The notes below the pieces were generated by a model. That model was not told the origin of the DNA and did no database searches. It was given only the letters and a program-made list of their open reading frames with translations. This document shows, piece after piece, positions 53,356-62,344 of a stretch of 64,000 bases of DNA. The first letter of the stretch is position 1. Each line of letters starts with the position of its first letter. The stretch is from JAGRKR01 sp041397725 (GTDB lineage Bacteria > Pseudomonadota > Alphaproteobacteria > Rhizobiales > Hyphomicrobiaceae), in the NCBI GenBank assembly GCA_041397725.1, contig JAWKVZ010000007.1, positions 195,417 to 259,416 on the forward strand. Direction: 5' to 3'. Position numbers and translations under genes: made by a program.

Positions 53356-53646
53356 GCCCCGGCTTTCGTATTTGCGTCCCCGGAGGCTTCAGAGATCGCG
53401 CTTGGCGAGCCTGGGGCCGGTCGATATCCTCGCCGCGCGCCCTGCACGACCAGCCGGGCGTTTCGTGGGCGGGGACTTGCTCTCGCGTTGGCGGCAAACA
53501 AGATCGAAAAGACGGTTGCGATGTGCGGACCGGGCAGCGCCTCAGGGGAGGCCAGGTCCGCCATGATTGTCGTCAGGAGTGGTTAGGCTTCTCAGGCCGA
53601 GGCGGTGGGTCGCCAGCGACTGAGAACCGTTGATTGGAGGAAATGT

Positions 53647-54801
53647 ATGAGGTCATTCTCGAAGGTCGCCATGACGGCGATCGCATTCGCAGTCGTGCCG
53701 TCGATGGCATTCGCGGCGGATACCAAGCTGCCCAATCCACTGGCATGGACCGCCTACGACGTCGGGTCCGGCGGCTACAACCAGTCGGTGGCGATCGGCA
53801 AGGCCCTCAAGGACGCGATGGGCATCGACCTGCGCGTGCTGCCCGGCAAGAACGACGTCTCGCGGCAGGTTCCGCTGCGTGCAGGCAAGGTGCACTTTTC
53901 GGCCACCGGCATCGGCGCCACCTTTTTCGCGCAGGAAGGCGTCTTCGAGTTCGGCGCGAAGTCGTGGGGTCCGCAGCAGGTCATGATGCTGCTGGCCGCC
54001 AATGCGGACTCGAACCTCTCGCTCGCCGTGGCGGCGGACACCGGCGTCAAGAAGATGTCGGATCTCAGGGGCAAGCGCGTGGCCTGGGTGGTCGGCTCGC
54101 CAGCGCTCAACCAGAACGTCACGGCCATGCTGGCCTTCGGCGGTCTGACCTGGGCCGACGTCAAGAAGGTCGAGGTGCCGGGCTTCGGAGCGTCCTTCGA
54201 CGGCATCATCAACGGCACGCTCGACGCGGCATTCTCGCAGACCACCTCGGGCAAGGCCTACCAGCTCCAGGCGTCGCCGCGTGGCATCGTCTGGCCGCCG
54301 CTGCCCCACGGTGACAAGGAAGGCTGGGCGCGCGTCAGGATGCACGGCCCTCACTTCATTCCGAACAAGGCGACCCTCGGCGCGGGCATTTCCAAGGAGA
54401 AGCCGCACGAGGGCGGCAGCTATCCCTATCCCGTCCTGATCACGTACGCGTCCCAGGACGAGAAGATGGTCTACGCCATGACCAAAGCGATGATTCAGCT
54501 TTTCCCGAAGTACAAGGGCACGGTCCCCGGCATCGACGGCTGGGCCATCGAGCGCCAGAACTTCGACTGGGTCGTGCCGTTCCATCCGGGCGCCATCCGC
54601 TACCTCAAGGAAGTCGGCAAGTGGTCGGCTGCGGCGCAGAAGCACAACGATCGCCTGCTGGCGCGCCAGAAGGTGCTCAAGGAGGCTTGGGCCGAGGTGA
54701 ACAAGAAGGGCATCGCCGATCCCAAGGCCCACTACAAGGCCTGGCTCGAGGTGCGCGCGGCCAGGCTCAAGGCAGCAGGCTTCGACGTCATCTTCCAGTA
54801 A
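53647..54801 (+). CDS. TAXI-family TRAP transporter solute-binding protein 2
   Basis: 384 residues from the ATG at 53647 (TTGGAGGAAATGT ahead). Signal peptide cut after SMAFA. Shares AYDVGSGGYNQSVAIGKAL, LPGKNDVSRQVPLRAGK, LAFGGLTWADVKKVEVPG and the SYPYPVL ending block with SBP 1, with different ligand-pocket wording (FSATGIGATFFAQEG versus ACGIAAYFAQEG). The two may bind related but different compounds. Confidence 0.9.
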   Translation: MRSFSKVAMTAIAFAVVPSMAFAADTKLPNPLAWTAYDVGSGGYNQSVAIGKALKDAMGIDLRVLPGKNDVSRQVPLRAGKVHFSATGIGATFFAQEGVFEFGAKSWGPQQVMMLLAANADSNLSLAVAADTGVKKMSDLRGKRVAWVVGSPALNQNVTAMLAFGGLTWADVKKVEVPGFGASFDGIINGTLDAAFSQTTSGKAYQLQASPRGIVWPPLPHGDKEGWARVRMHGPHFIPNKATLGAGISKEKPHEGGSYPYPVLITYASQDEKMVYAMTKAMIQLFPKYKGTVPGIDGWAIERQNFDWVVPFHPGAIRYLKEVGKWSAAAQKHNDRLLARQKVLKEAWAEVNKKGIADPKAHYKAWLEVRAARLKAAGFDVIFQ

Positions 54802-54821
54802 CTAGCCGACACGTTACGTGA

Positions 54822-54858
54822 CGAAGCCCCGGACGCCGAGACGGCCTCTGGGGCTTCG
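54822..54858 (+). terminator. Hairpin between SBP 2 and permease 2
   Basis: CGAAGCCCC pairs with GGGGCTTCG around a 19-nt loop, in the same relative place as the hairpin after SBP 1. No T-run, so likely an attenuator or stabiliser. Confidence 0.6.
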
Positions 54859-54895
54859 CGCATGGTGAGCAACCCAGGTCATACGGGAGCGCGTC

Positions 54896-56932
54896 ATGAG
54901 TGAGCCGAGGCCGACGGGTGCTCCGCCGCCGTCGCAGGAAGCCGCAGAGGTCGATTTGAAGTCGGCCGCGGAGAAGGTCTCCGACGAGCTTCGCTATCGC
55001 CATTTCTCGCCCCTGTTCAAGGGCATCGTCGCGCTCCTGATCTCCCTGGCCATCGTCATTGCGATCAATCAGCTCTTCAATCTGCGACTGTTGGGCGTCA
55101 CGGTTCTCGAAAATCGCTATCTCTACCTGCTGGCCGGCATATTCCTGGCCGTCACCTTCCTGGCGTTTCCGGCTTTCAAGAGCAGCGGCCTCGGGCGGGT
55201 GCAGCCGCTCGACATCGTGTTCGCGTTGGCGTCTTTGATAGCCTGCGGCTATTTCGTGTGGACGGGCGAGCGCAGCCTGAGCGAGGGCTGGGAATATGCC
55301 GCGCCGGTCGAGGCGCGAGTGATCGCCATCGTGCTCTGGGTGCTCATCCTCGAGGCGACGCGACGCACCGCCGGACCGATCGTTTTCGGGATGGTGTTCG
55401 TCTTCTCGCTCTATCCGGTTTTCGCCGATCTCATGCCTGGGCCGATCGCCGGCAAGCCACAGCCGTTCGTCGACGCCATCGTCTTCCATATCGTGTCGTC
55501 GGAAAGCTCGTTCGGCATCCCGATGAAGGCATTCGGGGAGCTGGTGATCGGCTTCATCATCTTCGGAGCCGCGTTGCAGCACACAGGCGGCGGAAAATTC
55601 TTCAACGATCTGGCGCTGGCGCTCGTCGGGCATTATCGCGGCGGCGCCGCCAAGGTCGCCATCCTTGCCTCCGGCTTCATGGGCTCGATCTCCGGCAGCG
55701 TGATCTCCAACGTGCTGACGACGGGTGTGGTCTCCATTCCCGCCATGAAGCGAACGGGCTTCTCGCCGCGCTATGCTGCCGGCACCGAGGCCTGCGCCTC
55801 GACGGGTGGCGTACTCATGCCGCCCGTCATGGGGACGACGGCCTTCGTGATGGCGTCGTTCATCGGCAGGCCCTATGCCGAGATCGCACTCGCCGCCGCC
55901 ATTCCCTCGATCCTCTATTATCTCGGCCTCTTCATTCAGCTCGATTCCTATGCGGCGCGGCAGGGCCTGAGGGGCATGGATCGCTCAGAGCTGCCTCGCC
56001 TCGGCCAGGCGTTCGCCGAGGGCTGGCACTACATCGCCGTCTTCGCGCTGCTGGTCTATGTGATGATCGGTCTGCGGCAGGAGACGCTGGCACCGTTCTA
56101 TGCCACGGCGCTGCTGCTCGCCATCGACCTCGTGCTGCGCATCGTCCGCCGCGAAGGCGTCTCGCTCGCGCGCTACGTCGACCTCGTGGTCTCGATCGGG
56201 CGGGGACTGGCCGAGCTCGCGGCCATCCTGCTCGGCGTCGGTCTGATAATCGGCGCGTTCTCCGCCACGGGCCTTGCCGGAACCCTCGTCAACGATCTCG
56301 TCTTCATCGCGGGCAACAATATCCTGGCGCTGCTGGTCATGGGGGCGGTCACCAGCTTCATCTTCGGCATGGGAATGACCGTGACGGCCTGCTACGTCTT
56401 CCTCGCCGTAGTCCTGGCGCCCGCGCTCGTGAAGGCGGGTCTCGACATCGTCGCCGTCCACCTGTTCATTCTCTACTGGGGCATGATCTCCTTCATCACG
56501 CCGCCGGTAGCGCTCGGCGCGTTCGCTGCGGCGACGCTCGCGGGCACCAGCCCGATGAAGGCCGGGTTCGCCGCCATGCGGCTCGGCAGCATCATCTACT
56601 TCGTACCGTTCTTCTTCGTGCTCAATCCCGCGCTCATCGGGCGCGGCGCCACGGGTGAGATCGTCGTGGTGCTGGCCACGGCCATCGTCGGCGTCTGGCT
56701 GCTCGCGTCGGCGCTGCAGGGATATGTCGTGGGGTTCGGCGCCTTCGGTACGCGGCTCATGGACACGGCCATGCGCGGTCTGCTCTTCGTCGGCGGTCTG
56801 TTCTTCGCAGCGCCAGGCAACATCGGCCTTGGACTGGGGCACCTCGGCATGTCTTTGATCGGCCTGATGCTGGCACTCCCCCCGCTGCTCTATGTCAGGG
56901 TCAGAGGGGTCGTTCCGCCAGCTCGCGCTTGA
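54896..56932 (+). CDS. TRAP transporter fused permease subunit 2 (4TM+12TM)
   Basis: 678 residues with the same layout as permease 1, preceded by a longer Pro/Ala-rich cytoplasmic start. GSISGSVISNVLTTGVVSIP, FSPRYAAGTEACASTGGVLM, MPPVMGTTAFVMASFIGRPY, YWGMISFITPPVALGAFAAA. Partner of SBP 2. Its last 32 bases overlap the convergent acyl-CoA ligase gene. Confidence 0.92.
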   Translation: MSEPRPTGAPPPSQEAAEVDLKSAAEKVSDELRYRHFSPLFKGIVALLISLAIVIAINQLFNLRLLGVTVLENRYLYLLAGIFLAVTFLAFPAFKSSGLGRVQPLDIVFALASLIACGYFVWTGERSLSEGWEYAAPVEARVIAIVLWVLILEATRRTAGPIVFGMVFVFSLYPVFADLMPGPIAGKPQPFVDAIVFHIVSSESSFGIPMKAFGELVIGFIIFGAALQHTGGGKFFNDLALALVGHYRGGAAKVAILASGFMGSISGSVISNVLTTGVVSIPAMKRTGFSPRYAAGTEACASTGGVLMPPVMGTTAFVMASFIGRPYAEIALAAAIPSILYYLGLFIQLDSYAARQGLRGMDRSELPRLGQAFAEGWHYIAVFALLVYVMIGLRQETLAPFYATALLLAIDLVLRIVRREGVSLARYVDLVVSIGRGLAELAAILLGVGLIIGAFSATGLAGTLVNDLVFIAGNNILALLVMGAVTSFIFGMGMTVTACYVFLAVVLAPALVKAGLDIVAVHLFILYWGMISFITPPVALGAFAAATLAGTSPMKAGFAAMRLGSIIYFVPFFFVLNPALIGRGATGEIVVVLATAIVGVWLLASALQGYVVGFGAFGTRLMDTAMRGLLFVGGLFFAAPGNIGLGLGHLGMSLIGLMLALPPLLYVRVRGVVPPARA

Positions 56933-58427
56933 GCTCGGTCTTCCTGACCTTGCCCGAGGTCGTCATCGGCAGCGCGTCGCGGATGTGGTATCTGGCCGGC
57001 CGCTTGTAGGGGGCCAACCGCTCGGCGACGTGCGCCTCGAGCGCGGGAAGCTGGATCTCCGCTCCCGGGATCGGTTGCAGGAAGGCCACGACCTCCTCGT
57101 TGCCCGGCACGCCCACGCCGACGACGGCGGAGAAGACGATGCCCGGGAAATCGTTGAGCACGGCTTCCACCTCCGGCGGATAGACGTTGAAGCCGGAGCG
57201 GATGATCAGCTCTTTGATGCGACCTGCAATGTAGAGATTGCCGTTCTCCGACAGGCGACCGAGATCACCGGAGCGGAACCAGCCGTCGGGCGTCAACGCG
57301 GCCGCGGTCTCCGCCGGAGCATGATAGTAGCCCTTCATGATGTTGGGGCCGCGAACCCAGATTTCGCCGACCATGCCGGCGGGCAACGCCGCCCCCGTCT
57401 CCGGATCGGCGATGCGAACCTCGACATCCGCGGCGACGCGGCCGACCGTGTCGTCCTCGGCGCGCGGGTCGAGAAACGTCGTCGTGACCGTCGGCGATGT
57501 CTCCGTCAGACCGTAGCCGTTGTGGAGCGGCAGCCCCCACATCTCCTCGATCCGCCTCTTGAGCGCGAGATCGAGCGGTGCGCCGCCCGAGGAGATGAAG
57601 CGAAGGTTTGGCGCTGCAACAGGCCGTCCAGTCACCTCCGCGTGCTCCAGCAGGCGCTGGAACATTGTCGGCACCCCCTGGAAGATGCTGATGCCCTGCT
57701 CGGCGAGGGCGCTCGCTGCCCGCGCGGCCTCGTAGCGAGGCGCGAGAAGGAGCCGCGCCTGATGGTAGAGCGTGCCGAAGAACATCGAGGCGAGGCCGAA
57801 CACGTGGCTGATCGGGAGCACGAGATAGACGTGGTCGGCGGGTGTCAGCTTCCGTTGCCGGCCGGAGGTGCGCGCCACGAACAGCAGGTTCGCATGCGTG
57901 AGCATGACGCCCTTGGGCTTGCCGGTCGTCCCGGATGTGTAGAGCACGGCGGCGACGGCCGCCCTGCTGTCGGCTTCGACCGGCTCGGGCGTCGCCTCGG
58001 CGACCGCGCCGATGTGCACGAGGCCGCCGTGCGTCAGTTCGTGAGGGCTGGCGCCGGCCGTCCTGGCGTGCGCCTCCGCGGCGGCCGATTGCCCGCTGGC
58101 GTAGAGCGACAGGCGTGCGCCGGCATGGGCCTGGATCGCCTCGATCTCGCGATCCGTCAATCGGGCGTTCAGCGGGCAGACCCAGGCGCCGACGCGCGCC
58201 GCGGCGAGCAGACAGATGCCGCCGCCGACCGTGTTCTCGAGTGCCACGATGACGCGGTCGCCGGGGCGCACACCCCTCCGCCGCAGCGTCTCGGCCAATT
58301 CGTCGACACTGTCGGCGAGCTCGCGACCGGTCAGCACGCAGGCACCGTCGCCGATGATCGGGCGGTCGCCGACCCAACGGCGCATCAGGTCGACGATCTC
58401 GTCAATTCGCTTGATTTCGCTCGGCAT
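56901..58427 (-). CDS. AMP-dependent acyl-CoA synthetase/ligase
   Basis: Activates a carboxylic acid with ATP and CoA. 508 residues. A3 phosphate loop YTSGTTGKPKGVMLTHANL, A5 region NGYGLTETSPTVT, A7-A8 region DGWFRSGDLGRLSENGNLYIAGRIKELI (cited in parts), and the A10 lysine in TTSGKVRKTELKREL. Of the long-chain/aromatic-type class. It lies at the end of the transport island and could activate the imported acid, which the operon would then degrade. The substrate is inference. Confidence 0.92.
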   Translation of the reverse strand: MPSEIKRIDEIVDLMRRWVGDRPIIGDGACVLTGRELADSVDELAETLRRRGVRPGDRVIVALENTVGGGICLLAAARVGAWVCPLNARLTDREIEAIQAHAGARLSLYASGQSAAAEAHARTAGASPHELTHGGLVHIGAVAEATPEPVEADSRAAVAAVLYTSGTTGKPKGVMLTHANLLFVARTSGRQRKLTPADHVYLVLPISHVFGLASMFFGTLYHQARLLLAPRYEAARAASALAEQGISIFQGVPTMFQRLLEHAEVTGRPVAAPNLRFISSGGAPLDLALKRRIEEMWGLPLHNGYGLTETSPTVTTTFLDPRAEDDTVGRVAADVEVRIADPETGAALPAGMVGEIWVRGPNIMKGYYHAPAETAAALTPDGWFRSGDLGRLSENGNLYIAGRIKELIIRSGFNVYPPEVEAVLNDFPGIVFSAVVGVGVPGNEEVVAFLQPIPGAEIQLPALEAHVAERLAPYKRPARYHIRDALPMTTSGKVRKTELKRELAERPL

Positions 58428-58516
58428 GGGCGGAAGGCTCGGGCACTCGTGTGATCATCGCCAGGAGGCGTGGGGCGGGCCGGAATGATAGCACCGGTTC
58501 GCGGTCGTGCACGCTA

Positions 58517-59404
58517 TTAGCCGCCGGCATCGACACGGAACTCGCGTCGCAGCCTCGGCGGAAGTGAGCGGCAGTGCAGCACGGGCGCGGCGCCGTCGAT
58601 GCTTTCGCTCGTTCCTGCGACAAAGAGATAGCGATCGTTGCAGGCAACGACGCGAGGCGGCAGTCCGCTGCGCTCGAAGAGGTCGTGACCCACCTTGAGA
58701 TCGCGCCAGAAGGCGATCCAGGGGCTGGCCGTGTGCCGGCTCAAGGCATCGTCGGTCATGCGGAACGGAAAGACCTGCACCTGGAAGCGCTTCTGGCCTT
58801 TCGCCAGGGCTTCGGTGACGAAGCGCCAGATCTCGTCGACGACCGGATCGGTCATGGCGAAGCAGCCAACGGACCCGCAGCCGCCGTGCACCATGATGAA
58901 CGAGCCGGTGCGCCCGTGCATGCGGTCGAAGCTATTGGGAAACCCGAGATTGAACGAGCGGTGCCAGCGGCTGTTGGGATTGAGGGCGCGCTGGTCCACC
59001 GTGTAGAAGCCTTCCGGCGATTGTCTGTCGCCTTCCTTGAGCTTCGGCCCGAGACGGCCCGACCAGCGGCAGATGGGATAGGTCGCGAAATGGTGGAAGC
59101 GGCCGGCGCGGGCGAGCCACAGCTCCAGCTCGGACTCGCGCTTGAAGATGCGCACGAGCACCGGCGCGCCGAGCTCGAGTTTGGCTGCGGCGAGGCGAGC
59201 ATCCAGGCGGGCGAGGTCCGGCGTGCCTTCTAGCGGCCTGCCGCGCAGGTAGCGCGAGAGCCGATAGTTCCTGTCGCCGTCGAGCCAGGCTTCGTCGAGC
59301 TGATGGAGAATCTCGCGACGGTAGAGGACCGCTACGCCGATGGCGGCGAGCAGCAGGATGACGAGCTTTCCCAATATGCCGGAGCGTCGCTTGCGCCGTC
59401 CCAT
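58517..59404 (-). CDS. L,D-transpeptidase-like (YafK/DpaA-type YkuD) protein
   Basis: 295 residues from the ATG at 59404 (GGGCTGGG upstream; a GTG at 59416 is possible). Cytoplasmic basic tail, TM anchor (about 11-28), periplasmic YkuD domain with KEGDRQSPEGFY and the catalytic MVHGGCGSVGCFAM (H-x5-6-G-C). YafK-type proteins cut the Lpp-peptidoglycan link or act as L,D-transpeptidases; the reaction cannot be decided here. Neighbouring secreted and M15 proteins fit an envelope cluster. Confidence 0.88.
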   Translation of the reverse strand: MGRRKRRSGILGKLVILLLAAIGVAVLYRREILHQLDEAWLDGDRNYRLSRYLRGRPLEGTPDLARLDARLAAAKLELGAPVLVRIFKRESELELWLARAGRFHHFATYPICRWSGRLGPKLKEGDRQSPEGFYTVDQRALNPNSRWHRSFNLGFPNSFDRMHGRTGSFIMVHGGCGSVGCFAMTDPVVDEIWRFVTEALAKGQKRFQVQVFPFRMTDDALSRHTASPWIAFWRDLKVGHDLFERSGLPPRVVACNDRYLFVAGTSESIDGAAPVLHCRSLPPRLRREFRVDAGG

Positions 59405-59558
59405 GTCCCAGCCCACGCTGCAAAGGCGTCAGTCAGCATCATAACGAGGTGACGTGCCGAAAATGCGTCGGCTGCGGTCGCCTGAGCCGGCGACGCCTGA
59501 CCCGCCTCACGCGCGATCGCGGGAGGCGGGACGGTCTGCGCAGCAGGGGCGGTAAGGC

Positions 59559-61829
59559 TCAGACGCACTGACCGTTCGGCAACAGGCGTTTGCCCGGAGG
59601 ACACCGAGGCGGTGCAGGGCGTCGGACACAGCCGGTGGGCGCTCTGACCGTTCCCGGCGGGCAGGCCACGACGACGCAGCGCGGCCCCCGGCGAACCTGC
59701 CCTGACGGGCAAGGTGCCACGACGCACCGGTTGCCCTGTCGGATCTGCCCGGGTGCGCAACGCACGGGAACGACGACGCATCGCGGCCCCTGGCGAACCT
59801 GCCCTGACGGGCAGGGTGCCACGACGCACCGGTTGCCCTGTCGGATCTGCCCGGGTGCGCAACGCACTGGGACGACGACGCATCGCGGCCCTTGGCGAAT
59901 CTGCCCCGGCGGACACGGTGCCGGCACGCAGGCCGGTCCCCGGCGAACCTGTCCTGGCGGGCAGGGCGCTGCGACACAGCGGTTGCCTTGCCGGATCTGC
60001 CCGGGTGCGCAACGCACTGGGACGACGACGCATCGCGGCCCCTGGCGAACCTGTCCTGGCGGGCAAGGTGCCACGACGCATCGCGCGCCTTGGCGTGTTT
60101 GTCCCGGCGGGCACGGTGCCGGTACGCAGGCCGGTCCACGACGGATCGTGCCGGGTGGGCAGGGCGCAGCGACACACCGATTCCCCTGCCGCGTCTGCCC
60201 TGGCGGGCAGGGAGCAACGATGGGGATGCAGCGGTTGCCCTGCCGCGTCTGTCCTGGCGGGCAGGGTGCGACGATGGGAATGCAGCGGTTGCCCTGTCGC
60301 GTTTGTCCTGGCGGGCAGGGACGCCCGACCGTCACGCAACGTCCAGCGGCGTTGCGGAAGAAGCCGTTCGGGCACGGCGGCGCACCAATCGGTGAGCACT
60401 GACCGCGCGCGTCGCGAACCATGCCGCGCGGGCAGGGCGGCGCGGCCAACGGCACGCAACGACCGCGTTGGCGCACGGTTCCGGGACGACAGGGTACGAA
60501 GCCGAGCTGAATGCAGCGGCCGCGCGCGCTCAGTCCGAACCCTGGCGGGCAGGTCGGGATCTGAATGAGCGGGATGCAGAAGCCGCGGCGGCCGATCATG
60601 CCGGCGGGGCAGAAGGACACGCACTCCTGGCCGTCGAAGAACAGCCCGAGCCGCGCGCACCGTCGCGGAGTGTCGGCCGGCACAACGCAACGTCGCCCGT
60701 CGAACACCATGTCTGCCGGGCAGTCGCAGGTGTCGTCGGTCCAGTTGCCGCCGATACAGCCGTCCGGCTCTTCGCGCACGCGCCGAACGCAGACGAACAG
60801 CCCGTCACCCTCGCGCACGCGGAACGAGCCTTGCGGGCAGAAGCAACGACCGCGTGAGACCGTGCCGCCGACGCATTCGATTTCCTGGATCTGCGGCATG
60901 ACCGGCAACGGGCGTACGGGCAGCGCCTGCCGCCCGCCGTCCGGTCGCACGAGCCGCCAGTGCCCCTGCGGATCGTCCGGCCTGATCTCGCCGGTGACGA
61001 TCACTTGCGGGCGCCGACGCATCACGGCGAGGGCCTTCTCGGGCGATCCGGCGCTCAGGAGCCGGAAATAGTCGGTTCCGGGAACGGGCTCGATCTCCCA
61101 GTGCGTGCGGGGGTCGTCAGGCGGTAGATCGCGGGTGCGAATGCCGTTGTTCGAAAGGTAGAGGACGGAATTCTTTCCGCGGTTGACGATGCGGACGAAC
61201 GATGTGCCCGGCACATCCTCGAACATCCATTGCGCGCTTCCCCATGAGAGCTTGGCGCGCGCGGCGGTCGGTCGGCCATCCCTGGTGTTATTGATCAGCC
61301 GCTCGTTGTGATGCTGGATGCCGTACGTCCCGCTCAGCTGATAGAGCTCGGTCGGGGGCAGGGCGGCGGGCGGCGCGACCGGCAGCGGCGTCGGCATGGG
61401 CGGCTCGGGTGCGCCGCGCGGCGTCGGCGGCTCGGGCAATGCCGGAGCGCCCGGCTGTGGCACCGGCGCCGACACCTCTTCCGACAGAATTTCGAAGACC
61501 AGTGGCGACACCCGTGCCGTCACCGCATGCAGGCAGGCGTCCTGGCCGTTCGTGACGATCCAGACCTCGCCGTCGGCGGTGCGTTGCCGGTGGCTGGTCG
61601 ACGGCTCGAGCGTGGCGACCAGCCGGCGCCGGCCATCGGGGGACACGCTGTAGAGGCGGCGGGTCTGGCTGTCCAAGTTGACGAAGGCAATTTCGGAGGG
61701 CGAACCGCCTGTCTTGGATCGCAAGAGGTCGTCGCGGCTGCATCCGAGTGCATGGCTCGGGTCTGCACTTGCTAGCGAAATGACGATGGCTGCGAGCATG
61801 ACCGCAGCACCGCGGAAATACGTCTTCAT
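59559..61829 (-). CDS. Large secreted Cys-rich repeat protein with VHL-beta-like and ricin-like modules
   Basis: 756 residues. Signal peptide cut after PSHA. Residues about 45-115 resemble a VHL beta domain (FVNLDSQTRRLYSVSPDGRR, then EPSTSHRQRTADGEVWIVTN). Residues about 160-295 look like a ricin-type beta-trefoil (YQLSGTYGIQHHNERLINNT, WMFEDVPGTSFVRIVNRG, HWEIEPVPGTDYFRLLSAG). Residues 310-756 are a long array of Cys-Pro-Pro-Gly repeats, about 16-30 residues each (C-P-P-G-Q-[TV]-R-Q-G-[NP]-R-C), with even Cys spacing that suggests disulfides. Probably anchored or retained at the cell surface. Role unknown. Confidence 0.85.
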   Translation of the reverse strand: MKTYFRGAAVMLAAIVISLASADPSHALGCSRDDLLRSKTGGSPSEIAFVNLDSQTRRLYSVSPDGRRRLVATLEPSTSHRQRTADGEVWIVTNGQDACLHAVTARVSPLVFEILSEEVSAPVPQPGAPALPEPPTPRGAPEPPMPTPLPVAPPAALPPTELYQLSGTYGIQHHNERLINNTRDGRPTAARAKLSWGSAQWMFEDVPGTSFVRIVNRGKNSVLYLSNNGIRTRDLPPDDPRTHWEIEPVPGTDYFRLLSAGSPEKALAVMRRRPQVIVTGEIRPDDPQGHWRLVRPDGGRQALPVRPLPVMPQIQEIECVGGTVSRGRCFCPQGSFRVREGDGLFVCVRRVREEPDGCIGGNWTDDTCDCPADMVFDGRRCVVPADTPRRCARLGLFFDGQECVSFCPAGMIGRRGFCIPLIQIPTCPPGFGLSARGRCIQLGFVPCRPGTVRQRGRCVPLAAPPCPRGMVRDARGQCSPIGAPPCPNGFFRNAAGRCVTVGRPCPPGQTRQGNRCIPIVAPCPPGQTRQGNRCIPIVAPCPPGQTRQGNRCVAAPCPPGTIRRGPACVPAPCPPGQTRQGARCVVAPCPPGQVRQGPRCVVVPVRCAPGQIRQGNRCVAAPCPPGQVRRGPACVPAPCPPGQIRQGPRCVVVPVRCAPGQIRQGNRCVVAPCPSGQVRQGPRCVVVPVRCAPGQIRQGNRCVVAPCPSGQVRRGPRCVVVACPPGTVRAPTGCVRRPAPPRCPPGKRLLPNGQCV
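59580..60390 (-). repeat. Tandem Cys-Pro-Pro-Gly repeat array (coding)
   Basis: About 800 bases in which the unit C-P-P-G-Q-[TV]-R-Q-G-[NP]-R-C recurs more than ten times. Near-identical units, such as three CPPGQTRQGNRCIPIVA copies in a row (about 60188-60335), indicate recent expansion. Assembly and replication slippage could vary the copy number. Confidence 0.8.
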
Positions 61830-62344
61830 TGAGAGTCCCCCCAGACTCCCCGCCTCGAGACCGACGGGATGAAAGCATAGTGAAAGAATAAAAGTCTCTG
61901 TTCGTCAGGCTAAGTCTTGCCTCGCAGGCGCGCAAGGTTTAATGGCCCGAAATGTTGTTGGGAAACAGCAAATTGGCTGCCTGTAAGCAACGGCGGCCAC
62001 ATATTCAGAGCTTCGAGAGAGGAGCAAGAGCAGCATTTTCCGATCGAAGGTCGTCTAAGTTGCGGATGAATAGTGCGAAATATATTCTCGAATTACATAG
62101 AACAACAATGCATAAATCAGTTATTGTTGGTATTGAATACATTGCTATCTAAGTAGTTATCGCAAAATCAAAAGCAATTCCGTGATCTGATCGCAAATTG
62201 TCCAGATCAGGCAGAGGTCGGCACAGACCTCGTCCATCTACCGATGGCGCACATTAACCCTACTTCTTATGATCTGTTGCGTGTCCGACGCGCTTGTCAT
62301 CCGTTCTCCGCACTCAGATTAACGGATCAGTAAGGATGTTGGGC
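61830..62344. promoter_or_regulatory. AT-rich divergent region upstream of the Cys-rich and M15 genes
   Basis: 515 bases, strikingly AT-rich at about 61945-62300 in a GC-rich window. It holds the inverted repeat TGATCTG (62183-62189) / CAGATCA (62203-62209), 13-nt spacer, a possible operator. A 66-codon frame at 61952-62152 has no ribosome-binding site or homology and is not called. Confidence 0.5.

Noticed and set aside
59580..60390. CRISPR-like array
   Set aside because: The repeats are in frame within a Cys-rich coding sequence, with no unique spacers of constant length and no cas genes.
61952..62152. 66-codon frame in the AT-rich region
   Set aside because: No ribosome-binding site, no motif; stop codons are simply rare there by chance in this frame.
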